Shown here: one piece after another, positions 11,276-18,913 of the stretch
Position numbering within the stretch: the first letter of the stretch is position 1
How the letters are laid out: the number at the start of each line of letters is the position of its first letter
The notes under the pieces: generated by a model
The model's database searches: none
Told to the model about the DNA's origin: nothing
What the model saw: the letters and a program-made list of their open reading frames with translations, nothing else
Position numbers and translations under genes: made by a program
Origin: a virus
Length of the DNA stretch: 26,798 nt
Reading direction: 5' to 3' (one strand)
Virus record (IMG/VR): IMGVR_UViG_3300021137_000815
Span: 1-26,798 of that record

Positions 11276-11429
11276 AGTAGAAGATATCTTCACTGATATA
11301 CCAGATGACCCTGATAATATTCTGATGAAGATACCAGAGGAAATCTGTAAACAACTTGGATTAAACCCAGGTGATAACGTAACAATTAAATTGGAGGATG
11401 GTGGATTAATAATCCAGAAAAATGAGTAA
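11262..11429 (+). CDS. AbrB/MazE-like DNA-binding protein
   Basis: 55 residues starting inside the preceding gene. Residues about 20-53 give the swapped-hairpin signature of the SpoVT/AbrB fold: ILMKIPEEICKQLGLNPGDN followed by VTIKLEDGGLIIQ. Proteins of this type bind DNA as dimers, as transition regulators or as antitoxins (MazE). No toxin partner follows; the next gene is IF-1, overlapping by eight bases. An autoregulator of this operon or a transcription factor are equally possible. Confidence 0.75.
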   Translation: MTVYKVEDIFTDIPDDPDNILMKIPEEICKQLGLNPGDNVTIKLEDGGLIIQKNE

Positions 11430-11640
11430 ATCAGATATGATAGAAATGACCGGAAAGGTCAATGATGTATTACCAGGTAATATGTTTAAGGTACAAGTAG
11501 AAAATACTGACCATATATTATTATGCTACTTAGGTGGTAAACTAAAACAGCATAAAATACGTGTTATACAAGGTGATTCAGTTAAAGTTGAAGTAAGCCC
11601 GTATGATTTAACACGTGGTCGAGTAACATATAGGTTATAA
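11422..11640 (+). CDS. infA: Translation initiation factor IF-1
   Basis: 72 residues, exactly the length of E. coli IF-1, with the same OB-fold sequence pattern end to end: IEMTGKVNDVLPGNMFKVQV, then GGKLKQHKIRVIQGDSVKVE and SPYDLTRGRVTYR. The basic IR and SPYDL..GR stretches are those that contact the ribosomal A site near helix 44 of 16S rRNA. IF-1 helps IF-2/IF-3 select initiator tRNA. Phage-encoded copies are rare as far as I know. This genome also has an initiator-like tRNA at 2865. Overlap with the AbrB-like gene suggests coupled expression. Confidence 0.92.
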   Translation: MSKSDMIEMTGKVNDVLPGNMFKVQVENTDHILLCYLGGKLKQHKIRVIQGDSVKVEVSPYDLTRGRVTYRL

Positions 11641-11641
11641 T

Positions 11642-12481
11642 ATGAAAATTACTGTAATAAGTGATTTACATCTTGAATTTAGTACACTTAAAATAGAAAA
11701 CAGTCAAGAAGCAGATGTATTAATACTTTCTGGTGATATTCTTATGGCTGAAATTTTACATGAATACCCTGTAACTTTAACAGAACTTTCTCTTAATGCA
11801 ATTAGACATTCTAAAGCTATTAAATTTAGAGAATTCTTACAATCATGCTCTGACAAATTTAAAAATGTAGTGTATGTAGCAGGAAACCATGAATTTTATA
11901 GTGGCAAATTTTATTCTGGATTGGATTATTTAAAAGAAGAATGTTTAAAATATCCAAACATACATTTCTTAGAAAATAAATCAGTTATTATAGATGATGT
12001 TATATTTATAGGGGCGACATTATGGACAGATTGTCACAAAGAAGATCCACTTACCATGTACCATTTACCATATCTAATGAATGACTACGTTACTATAAAA
12101 AATGATAATGCTGATTATAGAAAATTAAGAATATCTGATACAATCAATCGTCATAAAAATTCTTTAGCTTATATAGAAAATGCTGTAAAAAATGCGCCAT
12201 CTGATAAAAAAGTAGTAGTGGTAACACATCATTCACCAAGTTATTTAAGTATAAGTGAGAAATATAAAAAAGATCATGAAATGAATGGTGGATACCATAG
12301 TGATTTATCTAGCTTTATTTTGGATAATCCAAACATCTTACTATGGACTTTTGGTCATACCCATGAAGTATTAGATTATAAAATAGGAACTACCCGACTA
12401 GTATGTAATCCTCGTGGGTATGAAGGTGATTCATACAATGAACGTACAGGTTGGAATCCTAATCTTTTACTGGAGATATAA
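11642..12481 (+). CDS. Metallophosphoesterase
   Basis: 279 residues. It has SDLHLEF (8-14), LSGDIL (about 29-34), AGNHEFYSG (about 79-87), VTHHSPSY and FGHTHEV near the C-terminus, the five metal-binding motifs of calcineurin-like enzymes. The long insert between GNHE and THH is typical of the larger phage and bacterial phosphoesterases. The substrate is unknown. It starts two bases after IF-1 and its stop abuts the next ATG, so it is part of the operon. It is a different subfamily from the gene at 8841. Confidence 0.87.
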   Translation: MKITVISDLHLEFSTLKIENSQEADVLILSGDILMAEILHEYPVTLTELSLNAIRHSKAIKFREFLQSCSDKFKNVVYVAGNHEFYSGKFYSGLDYLKEECLKYPNIHFLENKSVIIDDVIFIGATLWTDCHKEDPLTMYHLPYLMNDYVTIKNDNADYRKLRISDTINRHKNSLAYIENAVKNAPSDKKVVVVTHHSPSYLSISEKYKKDHEMNGGYHSDLSSFILDNPNILLWTFGHTHEVLDYKIGTTRLVCNPRGYEGDSYNERTGWNPNLLLEI

Positions 12482-12658
12482 ATGACTAACGAACTCAGTA
12501 TAAGTAACATGATACGACAAACAGCATTTGATACTGCAGATTTTTATGCAAAAGTCGCCGACCATATTGAACAGTTAGAAGAAACTATTGAAGTTCTTAA
12601 ACACAAAATAGACGAACAAAATAAATTATTGAATGCAGAAGTAGATGATTTAAAATAA
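12482..12658 (+). CDS. Small coiled-coil protein
   Basis: 58 residues, starting directly after the phosphoesterase stop. The C-terminal 35 residues are a regular heptad helix ([20 protein letters not shown]), so a dimeric or trimeric coiled coil is likely. The N-terminus ([20 protein letters not shown]) is also helical. No other motif is present. It is the last gene of the operon, before the clpP promoter. Function unknown. Confidence 0.6.
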   Translation: MTNELSISNMIRQTAFDTADFYAKVADHIEQLEETIEVLKHKIDEQNKLLNAEVDDLK

Positions 12659-12661
12659 TCA

Positions 12662-12690
12662 TTGACAACTCACACAATATAAACTATAAT
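12662..12690 (+). promoter_or_regulatory. Sigma-70-type promoter of clpP
   Basis: TTGACA at 12662-12667, 17-base spacer, TATAAT at 12685-12690. The ATG at 12721 follows AAGAGGA. Confidence 0.8.
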
Positions 12691-12720
12691 ACACACAACT
12701 TAAACACAAGAGGAAATAAA

Positions 12721-13305
12721 ATGCCAGCATTGATACCAATGGTAGTTGAACAAGAAGCACGCGGTGAACGTTCTTATGACATCTATAGTCGATTATTAAA
12801 AGATCGAATTATTATGTTAGATACAGATGTAAATGAACATTCAGCAAGTATTATAGTTGCGCAGTTGTTATTCTTAGAAAGTCAATCTAATGATGAGATT
12901 CAATTCTATATTAATAGCCCAGGTGGCAGCGTGACAAGTGGGTTAGGTATTCTAGACACGATGGATTTCATAAAACCGGATATTTGTACTATAGTGATAG
13001 GAACTGCCTGTTCTATGGGTTCATTGCTAGCTAGTTCTGGAACACCTGGGAAGCGTTTTATTCTTCCTAGATCGAGCCATATGATACATTCAGTTTCAGG
13101 AGGGTCGCGTGGAACTGTATGGGATGCTGAAATTCAAATGGAAGAAATGGTGAGATTAAATAATCTTTTAACTGAAATTTATGCTAAAAATACTGGAAAA
13201 ACAGTTGAAGAATTGAAACAGGCAATGGCTAGAGATAATTATATGGATGCCAACTCCTCAGTTGCATTTGGGTTAGCTGACAAGGTATTGACATCCAGAA
13301 TTTAA
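12721..13305 (+). CDS. clpP: ClpP-type serine protease
   Basis: 194 residues. The catalytic triad is present with the E. coli spacing: S98 in TACSMG, H123 in HMIH and D172 in ARDNY (E. coli mature 97/122/171). [20 protein letters not shown] at the N-terminus and INSPGGSV for the oxyanion strand are classic. It assembles as a 14-subunit chamber in the cytoplasm and needs a Clp ATPase, which must come from the host, or mixed rings could alter host ClpP. In some phages a ClpP-like protein serves as prohead protease. This one is closest to cellular ClpP, but that alternative is open. The 3' end is overlapped by an endonuclease gene on the other strand. Confidence 0.93.
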   Translation: MPALIPMVVEQEARGERSYDIYSRLLKDRIIMLDTDVNEHSASIIVAQLLFLESQSNDEIQFYINSPGGSVTSGLGILDTMDFIKPDICTIVIGTACSMGSLLASSGTPGKRFILPRSSHMIHSVSGGSRGTVWDAEIQMEEMVRLNNLLTEIYAKNTGKTVEELKQAMARDNYMDANSSVAFGLADKVLTSRI

Positions 13306-14269
13306 CACTATTATTTAATTTACATTTTGGCCCATGATATCTTCTATAAGTATTATGGGTCACTTGTTTATTACATAATTCACAAACCCTACCTTCTATA
13401 AATCCTTCTATTGGTACAACACTCTGAATAGTATTCACACCGTCAGTATACCATTTAGGTTTATTATATCTACCAGGCCAAAAACCCAATGGGATATCAT
13501 CATTAGTTTTGACCATTTTATTAATACTTCCATTTGTATACCATTTAAATGAATTATACGTTCTCTTATTTTTTAATATACCGCTACCATATGAATGCCC
13601 ATTAAACCACCCATCTGGACATTCGAAACTTAAAATAGAATCAGTACCGTTCGTATACCATCTTTTTCCATGAATATATACTTTTTTCAGTGTATCACTT
13701 ATTTTTTTATTTGTTTCTGAACTGGATGGTAATCTTCCTGGTTTAAATCCTTGTGGGATGTTAGTGGGTAATACTAATCGTTGATGTATTCCATCATTAC
13801 ACCATATGTATCCTTTTACAGTTTTTGTTTGTTTTGGGAATGGATTAAATAATCTACCATCTATAAATCCATTTGGACAGATGTGACAATGACGTTCTTC
13901 TTTACCATTATTAAACCATCTTTTATTTTTATTAATTTCTCGCACCCGTGCTATACCTTCAACGGTGCTCTTAAACCGCTTTTTATTATTATTAGATACA
14001 TGTTTATTTAATAAAAGAGGATCACCCCAATTTTCAAGAATTGTTGAGTTTTCATAATCATATGATTCTTCTGGGTTCTTGGATTTAAACAAAATTTCTA
14101 TATTATATTCATGAATATTTGATTTATTTATATACGAAGAAGAAGTAAAATAATGTATACCTATATCATCTTCAGGGTGAATTTTTAATGCAATATTGGC
14201 ATATCTATATCCAATATAAAATTTGTTAGATTTTTGGTGTGTCAATCTATACACGTATGATAAATACAT
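13229..14269 (-). CDS. GIY-YIG homing endonuclease with five tandem WYTNG...GR repeats
   Basis: 346 residues from the ATG at 14269, which follows GGAG; the upstream in-frame ATG lies in the leader hairpin and is rejected. The N-terminus has YVYRLTHQ and [12 protein letters not shown], then [20 protein letters not shown], a GIY-YIG core. Residues about 115-325 hold five repeats of the form (K/R)WYTNG...(I/P)xGFxxGR, a DNA-reading repeat seen in phage homing endonucleases. A finger CELCNKQV...YHGPKC follows. The last 25 residues run antisense into clpP and were probably gained on insertion. The gene sits tail-to-tail with clpP. Confidence 0.85.
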   Translation of the reverse strand: MYLSYVYRLTHQKSNKFYIGYRYANIALKIHPEDDIGIHYFTSSSYINKSNIHEYNIEILFKSKNPEESYDYENSTILENWGDPLLLNKHVSNNNKKRFKSTVEGIARVREINKNKRWFNNGKEERHCHICPNGFIDGRLFNPFPKQTKTVKGYIWCNDGIHQRLVLPTNIPQGFKPGRLPSSSETNKKISDTLKKVYIHGKRWYTNGTDSILSFECPDGWFNGHSYGSGILKNKRTYNSFKWYTNGSINKMVKTNDDIPLGFWPGRYNKPKWYTDGVNTIQSVVPIEGFIEGRVCELCNKQVTHNTYRRYHGPKCKLNNSVKFWMSIPCQLTQMQLRSWHPYNYL

Positions 14270-14294
14270 AGCTGTGACTCCGACAAGTTGTAGA

Positions 14295-14338
14295 GTAGTT
14301 GGGAACCCCACGTTCCGTGAACTACATCTTTATTTATC
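14295..14338 (-). promoter_or_regulatory. Cassette leader 4: late promoter plus hairpin
   Basis: On the minus strand, GATAAATAAA at 14338-14329, then a hairpin at 14325-14295: outer GTAGTT/AACTAC, inner GGAAC.../GTTCC. The 5' side has CAC instead of CGC and the 3' side a single C. GGAG and the ATG follow. Confidence 0.7.
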
Positions 14339-14357
14339 AAAAATCATATAATTTCGA

Positions 14358-14386
14358 TTGACAAAATAAATTATATCTAGTATAAT
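14358..14386 (+). promoter_or_regulatory. Sigma-70-type promoter of the ligase operon
   Basis: TTGACA at 14358-14363, 17-base spacer, TATAAT at 14381-14386. It serves the small genes at 14415 and 14488 and the DNA ligase. Confidence 0.78.
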
Positions 14387-14414
14387 ATGATTTTTAATCA
14401 AATTGGAACGAATT

Positions 14415-14486
14415 ATGAATATATCAATATCTAATATCTCAAATAGGGATACAACATCATTAAAAATAGTTAAAAAGAGGGTATAA
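14415..14486 (+). CDS. Possible 23-residue leader peptide
   Basis: ATG at 14415 behind GGAACG and a strong promoter, ending in TAA one base before the next ATG. The product, MNISISNISNRDTTSLKIVK plus three residues, is polar then basic. It could be a leader that couples translation to the membrane protein, or simply untranslated leader. There is no homology I recognise. Confidence 0.35.
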   Translation: MNISISNISNRDTTSLKIVKKRV

Positions 14487-14487
14487 T

Positions 14488-14646
14488 ATGTTGTTGTTTT
14501 TATGGTTTGCACTATGTATTGCTGTTGCAGTAGGTGCTAATAATAGAGGTCGGAATGGCCTTGGTTGGTTTGTTCTTGGTTTAATATTTTCACCGGTGAT
14601 TGCTGGTATATTTTTAATGATACTAGGTGTATCAAAAGAGAATTGA
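14488..14646 (+). CDS. Small two-pass membrane protein
   Basis: 52 residues. Hydrophobic helix 1 is LLFLWFALCIAVAVGA, then a NNRGRNGLGW turn, then helix 2 (FVLGLIFSPVIAGIFLMILG). The RGR-x-GxGWF turn between two helices is common in small bacterial and phage inner-membrane proteins of unknown role. AAGAGG precedes the ATG. The stop overlaps the ligase start (TGATG), so the two are coupled. Confidence 0.65.
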   Translation: MLLFLWFALCIAVAVGANNRGRNGLGWFVLGLIFSPVIAGIFLMILGVSKEN

Positions 14647-15959
14647 TGAAAGAACCTTGGGAAGTTATATCTTTACTAGAAGCAGACAATAGTAGATTAG
14701 CAAAAAAAAGTATTATCTGCACAGAAATAATATCATCAAATGATATATTTTTTAATGGATGTAAACTAGCATTAGATGCTATGATTACATTTGGTATTAA
14801 AAAAGTTCCTGAAAAAACTGAAGATACTGGACCTGGGTTATCGTGGGACGATTTCTTAAATGTTGCTAATACATTTATTAATCGTTCCTGTACTGGCAAT
14901 GCTTCTAAAGATGCAGTAATTCAACTAATGGAAACTGCAACACAAGAACAATGGAATAAGTGGTATCGTAGAATACTTATTAAGGATCTGCGATGTGGAG
15001 TTAGTATAAAAACACTAAACAACACAACTAAAAAGTATCCACAATACCAAGTTCCTGTGTTTACTTGCCAACTTGCACAAGATAGTATAAAATATGAGTC
15101 TAAAGTATGTGGAAAAAAACTTATTGATATCAAAATGGATGGGGTTCGTGTTATTACTATCGTTTATCCTACTGGTAAGGTTAATCATTTTAGTAGAAAT
15201 GGTAAAGAATTGTTCAATTTTGAACATATAAAACAACAATTTTCTTTTGCAGCTTCTAAATTTACAGAACCAATGGTATTTGATGGTGAAGTAATGAGTT
15301 CATCTTTTCAAGATATGATGAAACAACTGTATAGAAAAGAGAATGTTTTAACAAACGATGCAGTTCTGTATTTATTTGATATGCTTACCTTAGCAGACTT
15401 TGAAAAAGGTATTTGTAAAATACCACAAGAAAAACGTTCTGAAAATCTAACAAATTGGTTTCAAGATAAGTTATTTTTGCAAATGTTAAATGTGCGAGTG
15501 ATTAAACAAGAATTAGTTGACTTAGATACAAACGAAGGATATAGTAGATTACTTGAAATTAATAAAACTGCAATTGATGGTGGGTATGAAGGGATAATGA
15601 TAAAAGATCCATTGGCACCATATGAATGCAAGAGAACATTTTCATGGCTCAAACTTAAACCATTTATTGAAATAACTTTGGAGGTAATTGGTGTTTATGA
15701 AGGAAAAGACAAAAATACAGGGCTACTGGGTGGATTTATCTGTTCAGGAAAAGATGATGGAAGGCAGATTACCGTTAACGTTGGTGGGGGGTTTAATGAT
15801 AATAATAGATCTACTTTTTGGGAATCCCGTAATGAAATTATTGGTCAGCTTGTTGAGGTAAGAGCTGACGGAATAACGCAAAATCAAGATGAGACATACA
15901 GTTTGAGGTTTCCACGCTTTAAAAGTTTCAGAGGATTTGAACCAGGTGAAAAACTATGA
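14646..15959 (+). CDS. ATP-dependent DNA ligase
   Basis: 437 residues from the ATG at 14646; the longer open frame back to 14565 overlaps the membrane gene and is rejected. An N-terminal helical DNA-binding domain of about 150 residues precedes the core. Motif I is KMDGVR with nucleophile K163, then FSRNG, FDGEV (E215), LFDML, EGIMIK (315-320) and WLKLK (334-338). The OB domain follows, with LEVIGVYEGKDKNTGLLGG and a closing RFPRFKSFR. It seals nicks in replicating phage DNA by the ATP-adenylate route. The size and plan fit T4 gp30-like phage ligases. The stop overlaps the next gene (ATGA). Confidence 0.92.
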   Translation: MKEPWEVISLLEADNSRLAKKSIICTEIISSNDIFFNGCKLALDAMITFGIKKVPEKTEDTGPGLSWDDFLNVANTFINRSCTGNASKDAVIQLMETATQEQWNKWYRRILIKDLRCGVSIKTLNNTTKKYPQYQVPVFTCQLAQDSIKYESKVCGKKLIDIKMDGVRVITIVYPTGKVNHFSRNGKELFNFEHIKQQFSFAASKFTEPMVFDGEVMSSSFQDMMKQLYRKENVLTNDAVLYLFDMLTLADFEKGICKIPQEKRSENLTNWFQDKLFLQMLNVRVIKQELVDLDTNEGYSRLLEINKTAIDGGYEGIMIKDPLAPYECKRTFSWLKLKPFIEITLEVIGVYEGKDKNTGLLGGFICSGKDDGRQITVNVGGGFNDNNRSTFWESRNEIIGQLVEVRADGITQNQDETYSLRFPRFKSFRGFEPGEKL

Positions 15960-16144
15960 ATGCAAAAGAAAATACATTTAGAGCATTAGAAGGTAAAACA
16001 TTATTAGTTAAAAGTTGGAAATGCTCGGTTAAATGGCATAAATGGACAATGTGGATGGAAGCAAAAGAACATACTACAGAGTATTATCGTTCACGTACAC
16101 AAAAACGATATTGTATAAACTGTAATTTACGAGAAGACCTATAA
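15956..16144 (+). CDS. Small basic protein with a CxxC tail
   Basis: 62 residues, coupled to the ligase by ATGA. It is rich in K, W and aromatic residues (VKSWKCSVKWHKWTMWMEAK) and ends RYCINCNLREDL. The CINC pair plus the upstream C and H could bind one zinc. Small W-rich zinc proteins of this kind occur in T4-like phages without known roles. The stop overlaps the ATG of the next gene. Confidence 0.65.
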   Translation: MNAKENTFRALEGKTLLVKSWKCSVKWHKWTMWMEAKEHTTEYYRSRTQKRYCINCNLREDL

Positions 16145-16287
16145 TGAATAATGTCGAATGCCCAATATGTGGTGCTAGGATGTTATTGTTTACATCACTC
16201 AATGTAAAAATATGCGTAGATTGTTGTAAAGAATTTGACTGGCAATTAAAACCAAAACAACAACCACTAATAAAATATCAACGATAA
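16144..16287 (+). CDS. Small zinc-ribbon protein
   Basis: 47 residues starting on the previous stop (TAATG). It has CPICGARM, and CVDCC further on, the two CxxC knuckles of a zinc ribbon, then a basic tail (KPKQQPLIKYQR). A nucleic-acid- or protein-binding ribbon is likely. It is the third member of a coupled run ligase-15956-16144. No family name is known to me. Confidence 0.65.
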   Translation: MNNVECPICGARMLLFTSLNVKICVDCCKEFDWQLKPKQQPLIKYQR

Positions 16288-16304
16288 ATTCAATAAGGAC
16301 ATGG

Positions 16305-16625
16305 ATGTCTATAATAAAACCAATCACATCAAAATCAAGAATATTATCTGCACAATTTAGTGTAGAACCAATAATAGATATTGATCCATTGTCAACAGAA
16401 ATGGCAGATCAAATTAGCAAAGAAATCGATAAAGAAATAATATTTGATTTACACAAACTAAATTTAAACTGGCAGTTTGTAGAATTACCGGAATCGTGTA
16501 TAGAACCCGATGTAAAAGAATGGTGTGAACAAAATTTAAAAGGAAAATACATCAACCATTATTCAAAATGGCTGATAGAACAACAAGAAGACGCTACTTG
16601 GTTTATACTAAGATGGGTTAATTAA
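16305..16625 (+). CDS. Hypothetical protein
   Basis: 106 residues. The ATG at 16305 follows AAGGA at good spacing; another ATG at 16301 is in a frame that soon stops. The middle is acidic (DIDPLSTEMADQISKEIDKE). The C-terminal half contains NWQFVELPESC, WCEQNLKGKY and WFILRWVN, with conserved-looking tryptophans. There is no signal or metal cluster. Family not recognised. Confidence 0.6.
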   Translation: MSIIKPITSKSRILSAQFSVEPIIDIDPLSTEMADQISKEIDKEIIFDLHKLNLNWQFVELPESCIEPDVKEWCEQNLKGKYINHYSKWLIEQQEDATWFILRWVN

Positions 16626-16631
16626 CAACAA

Positions 16632-16660
16632 TAGGAATACAAATGAATAATACTCGATAA
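16632..16660 (+). pseudogene. Duplicated mazG start left of the cassette
   Basis: GGAATACAAATGAATAATAC at 16634-16653 nearly repeats the mazG start GGAATACAAATGAACAATTC at 17682-17701, then stops after five codons (TAA). The two copies flank the endonuclease cassette. This looks like the original start of mazG left behind, with a working copy carried in or regenerated on the right side. Confidence 0.5.
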
Positions 16661-16673
16661 TAACTTTATACAA

Positions 16674-17600
16674 TTATTTTAACTTTTTATATTTTCTAGT
16701 TATTCGTTTTGGATTTTCTTTACATGATTTAACATGTCTAGTGATTCCTGTACCTTGTCCAAACAGTTGATGACAAAATGGACATGATTCTTTTTCAATT
16801 AATTTACCTGTTAATGGATTCGCAATTTTATTTGGGTTATGCAAACATCTAGATTCGTGTGCCTTTATGTTATTAGTCGCAATATTTGATGAACAAAACT
16901 TACAACTAACAATTGCAGGTTTTGATTTAACTAATGGGGGTTTTTTATTAGGATTGTGAGTACAATAATAGGTTTCGTGAAATACGATACCATTACCAAT
17001 TGAAAATAATTTATTACAGTATTTACATGGAGCCTTTGTAATTTTTTTCCCGGCATATTTATGAATTTTCTTATTAGGGTTGTTAATGCAAAACATTTCA
17101 TGAAGCAAAATTGCACTATTTTTTGCAAAATGTTCTCCGCAAAATTTACATTGTGTTGTTTCATATACTTTTCCAAGCGGTCCCCAATTATTTGCTCCAC
17201 TGGTTTTATTCATCAATATTCCAGTATGAATATCAATTCTACCATAATGATTTATTAAAATAATTTCATAATTGGTAGCAGTATCTTTTGTAATATTATC
17301 AGAAAAAATTACAATTAATGATGGGTCTGGTGTTTTTACATTATTATGTTTTTCAGATGGTCTATTAGATCTTCCTTCTCCAATATAATATAAACTACCA
17401 GAGGGGCCGTATTCATCATCGTGTTCACGTAAATACCCATATACACAACACCCAGAAAGTTGTTTGATATGTGTTAATAATGTAGGATTTAGATAATTTT
17501 TTATATATTCTGGTAGATTACTTATATCCTCTACAAATAAATTTTGAGGTTGATTGACAGAATCGATTTCATGTGGTAAAATATGTTTACTAAATAACAT
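16674..17600 (-). CDS. GIY-YIG-like endonuclease with four zinc fingers
   Basis: 308 residues. After about 45 residues the GIY-type core shows CCVYGYLREH, then SLYYIGEGRSNRPSEKH and TATNYEIILINHYGR with the catalytic glutamate, closest to the LEM-3-like branch of the fold. From residue 150 four fingers follow at regular spacing: CKFCGEHF, CKYCNKLF, CKFCSSNI and CPFCHQLF, each with H-x(3-5)-C and an NPN/NPK linker. The array would read a long DNA site. The ATG at 17600 follows AAGGAG in the shared leader. The gene sits directly in front of mazG. Confidence 0.82.
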   Translation of the reverse strand: MLFSKHILPHEIDSVNQPQNLFVEDISNLPEYIKNYLNPTLLTHIKQLSGCCVYGYLREHDDEYGPSGSLYYIGEGRSNRPSEKHNNVKTPDPSLIVIFSDNITKDTATNYEIILINHYGRIDIHTGILMNKTSGANNWGPLGKVYETTQCKFCGEHFAKNSAILLHEMFCINNPNKKIHKYAGKKITKAPCKYCNKLFSIGNGIVFHETYYCTHNPNKKPPLVKSKPAIVSCKFCSSNIATNNIKAHESRCLHNPNKIANPLTGKLIEKESCPFCHQLFGQGTGITRHVKSCKENPKRITRKYKKLK

Positions 17601-17626
17601 TGTTGATGCTCCTTCAAAGCATTAAA

Positions 17627-17668
17627 GTGGTTGGGAATTGGTAGTTCCGTGAACCACACTTATTTATC
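17627..17668 (-). promoter_or_regulatory. Cassette leader 5: late promoter plus hairpin
   Basis: On the minus strand, GATAAATAAG at 17668-17659, then a hairpin at 17657-17627: outer GTGGTT/AACCAC, inner GGAA/TTCC, CAC on the 5' side, C on the 3' side. The A-T to G-C change in the outer stem is matched on both strands. Confidence 0.7.
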
Positions 17669-17690
17669 TACTTAAACAAAAGGAATACAA

Positions 17691-18062
17691 ATGAACAATT
17701 CAATATTTGAAGATCAACGTAAGTTTATGCAAGCGAGTGATCAAACAGTTGACAAATACAATGAAGGACAGTATAATCTATACTACAACTTAATTAAAGA
17801 AGAAGTGCAAGAATTAAAAGAAGCTTTTGAAGCAGACGATAAAGTTGAAGTTCTTGATGCGCTTCTTGATATTATTGTGGTATCCATTGGTATGGCGTAT
17901 TCTGCTGGTTTTGATATTGAAGGTGCGTGGAATGAAGTTATTCGTTCTAATATGAGTAAAGTAGACCCAGAAACTGGTAAAGTATTAAAAAGAGAAGATG
18001 GAAAAGTATTAAAACCGGCTACCTTTTCAGCACCTAATTTAACCCCATTCTTAGTAAGGTAA
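17691..18062 (+). CDS. MazG-like nucleotide pyrophosphohydrolase
   Basis: 123 residues, all-alpha. The metal-binding pattern is KEEVQELKEA (EExxE at 37-41) followed by EVLDALLDIIV (E53, D56, D60), as in MazG/dUTPase-like enzymes. It hydrolyses nucleoside triphosphates to monophosphate and pyrophosphate. Phage copies are thought to clean the nucleotide pool or lower alarmone signalling (inference). AAGGA precedes the ATG. A cassette has inserted just upstream, and the gene seems intact. Its own promoter is not visible, so the upstream operon may have served it before insertion. Confidence 0.85.
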   Translation: MNNSIFEDQRKFMQASDQTVDKYNEGQYNLYYNLIKEEVQELKEAFEADDKVEVLDALLDIIVVSIGMAYSAGFDIEGAWNEVIRSNMSKVDPETGKVLKREDGKVLKPATFSAPNLTPFLVR

Positions 18063-18067
18063 TAAAT

Positions 18068-18913
18068 ATGGCACAATATTCAAGATACTGGTCCTGCTCC
18101 AAATTGGCAGATTGGATACGTGGAACTGAAAAAGGTTCTTCTAAATCTGGTCGTGGATGGTCTGAATGGACAAAGGCATCAAAAGAAAATCATCCCTATA
18201 GACATTGGTTAGCAGAAGACGGATTAGATTATCTTCAGAATTTTGTTTATTGACCATCTAATAGAATTAATGACATTATATACTATTTCAATAATAGATG
18301 GGTTACTAAATCACACGCATTAACAGCCCATCCACGTGATGTTAAACCAGGTGCCTGGTGTGATGTTGGCCGTAGATTTCTTCCTTGCATGTTTAATGAA
18401 TTAGTTGATTTTGTTGAAATAGAACAAGCTTGGTCTCAAGTAGTGTGGGATGAAGATGCTAGAAAGAAATTTAAAACACCATGGTGGAGAAAATCGTTCC
18501 TTAGACTTCGTACTTGGCGTTCACCCGAAGCTGGAATGGAATATTTAAATTGGGCATCAACCTTAATAGTGGATGAGACCTGGGGTATAGATAAATCTCA
18601 TCCAGATTATGGAAAACTATCACTCCAAGCAGAAAATGCATTAGAAATTAAAGCATTATATCAATGGTGGACTGAAGTATATCTAAATAGACCAGATCCT
18701 TATGATATAAGTGGATGGAGTGAAATATGTAACAGAACTCGTGCAGATGGTGATATATTATCAATGTTTGACCGTGAAAATACAACACCAGATGAAGTTG
18801 CTGAACGAAATGTTTCTCATACTGAATTAAAACGGATAGAAGAAGAATATGAAAAGGAAGAAGAAGAAATGATGATACGACTAATACGTATTAGAAATAG
18901 TTTATGGACATAG
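18068..18913 (+). CDS. Conserved phage protein with an in-frame TGA
   Basis: The first 61 codons (MAQYSRYWSCSKLADWIRGT onward) end at TGA 18251-18253, but the same frame stays open to 18913 and clearly codes on (ALTAHPRDVKPGAWCDVGRR, FLPCMFNELVDFVE, WRSPEAGMEYLNWA). Together they make about 281 codons. Related phage proteins, as I recall them, run through this point with tryptophan (FVYWP), so the TGA stands where TGG is expected. It could be a nonsense mutation, readthrough (TGA followed by C is a leaky context), or an error. TGA ends many other genes here, so the code is not generally changed. Without readthrough, the downstream part could start at 18389. Function unknown. Confidence 0.65.

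Noticed and set aside
11262-11429. A MazEF-type toxin-antitoxin pair
   Set aside because: Only the AbrB/MazE-like protein is present. The following gene is clearly IF-1 and the preceding one is a conserved phage protein, so no toxin is visible.
14565-14645. ATG at 14565 as the DNA ligase start
   Set aside because: It lies inside the small membrane-protein gene in another frame. The ATG at 14646 is coupled to that gene's stop and gives a normal ligase N-terminus.
18068-18913. General reassignment of TGA to tryptophan in this phage
   Set aside because: Several well-supported genes end in TGA, often as ATGA overlaps with the next start (6725, 6910, 15959), so TGA is a normal stop here.
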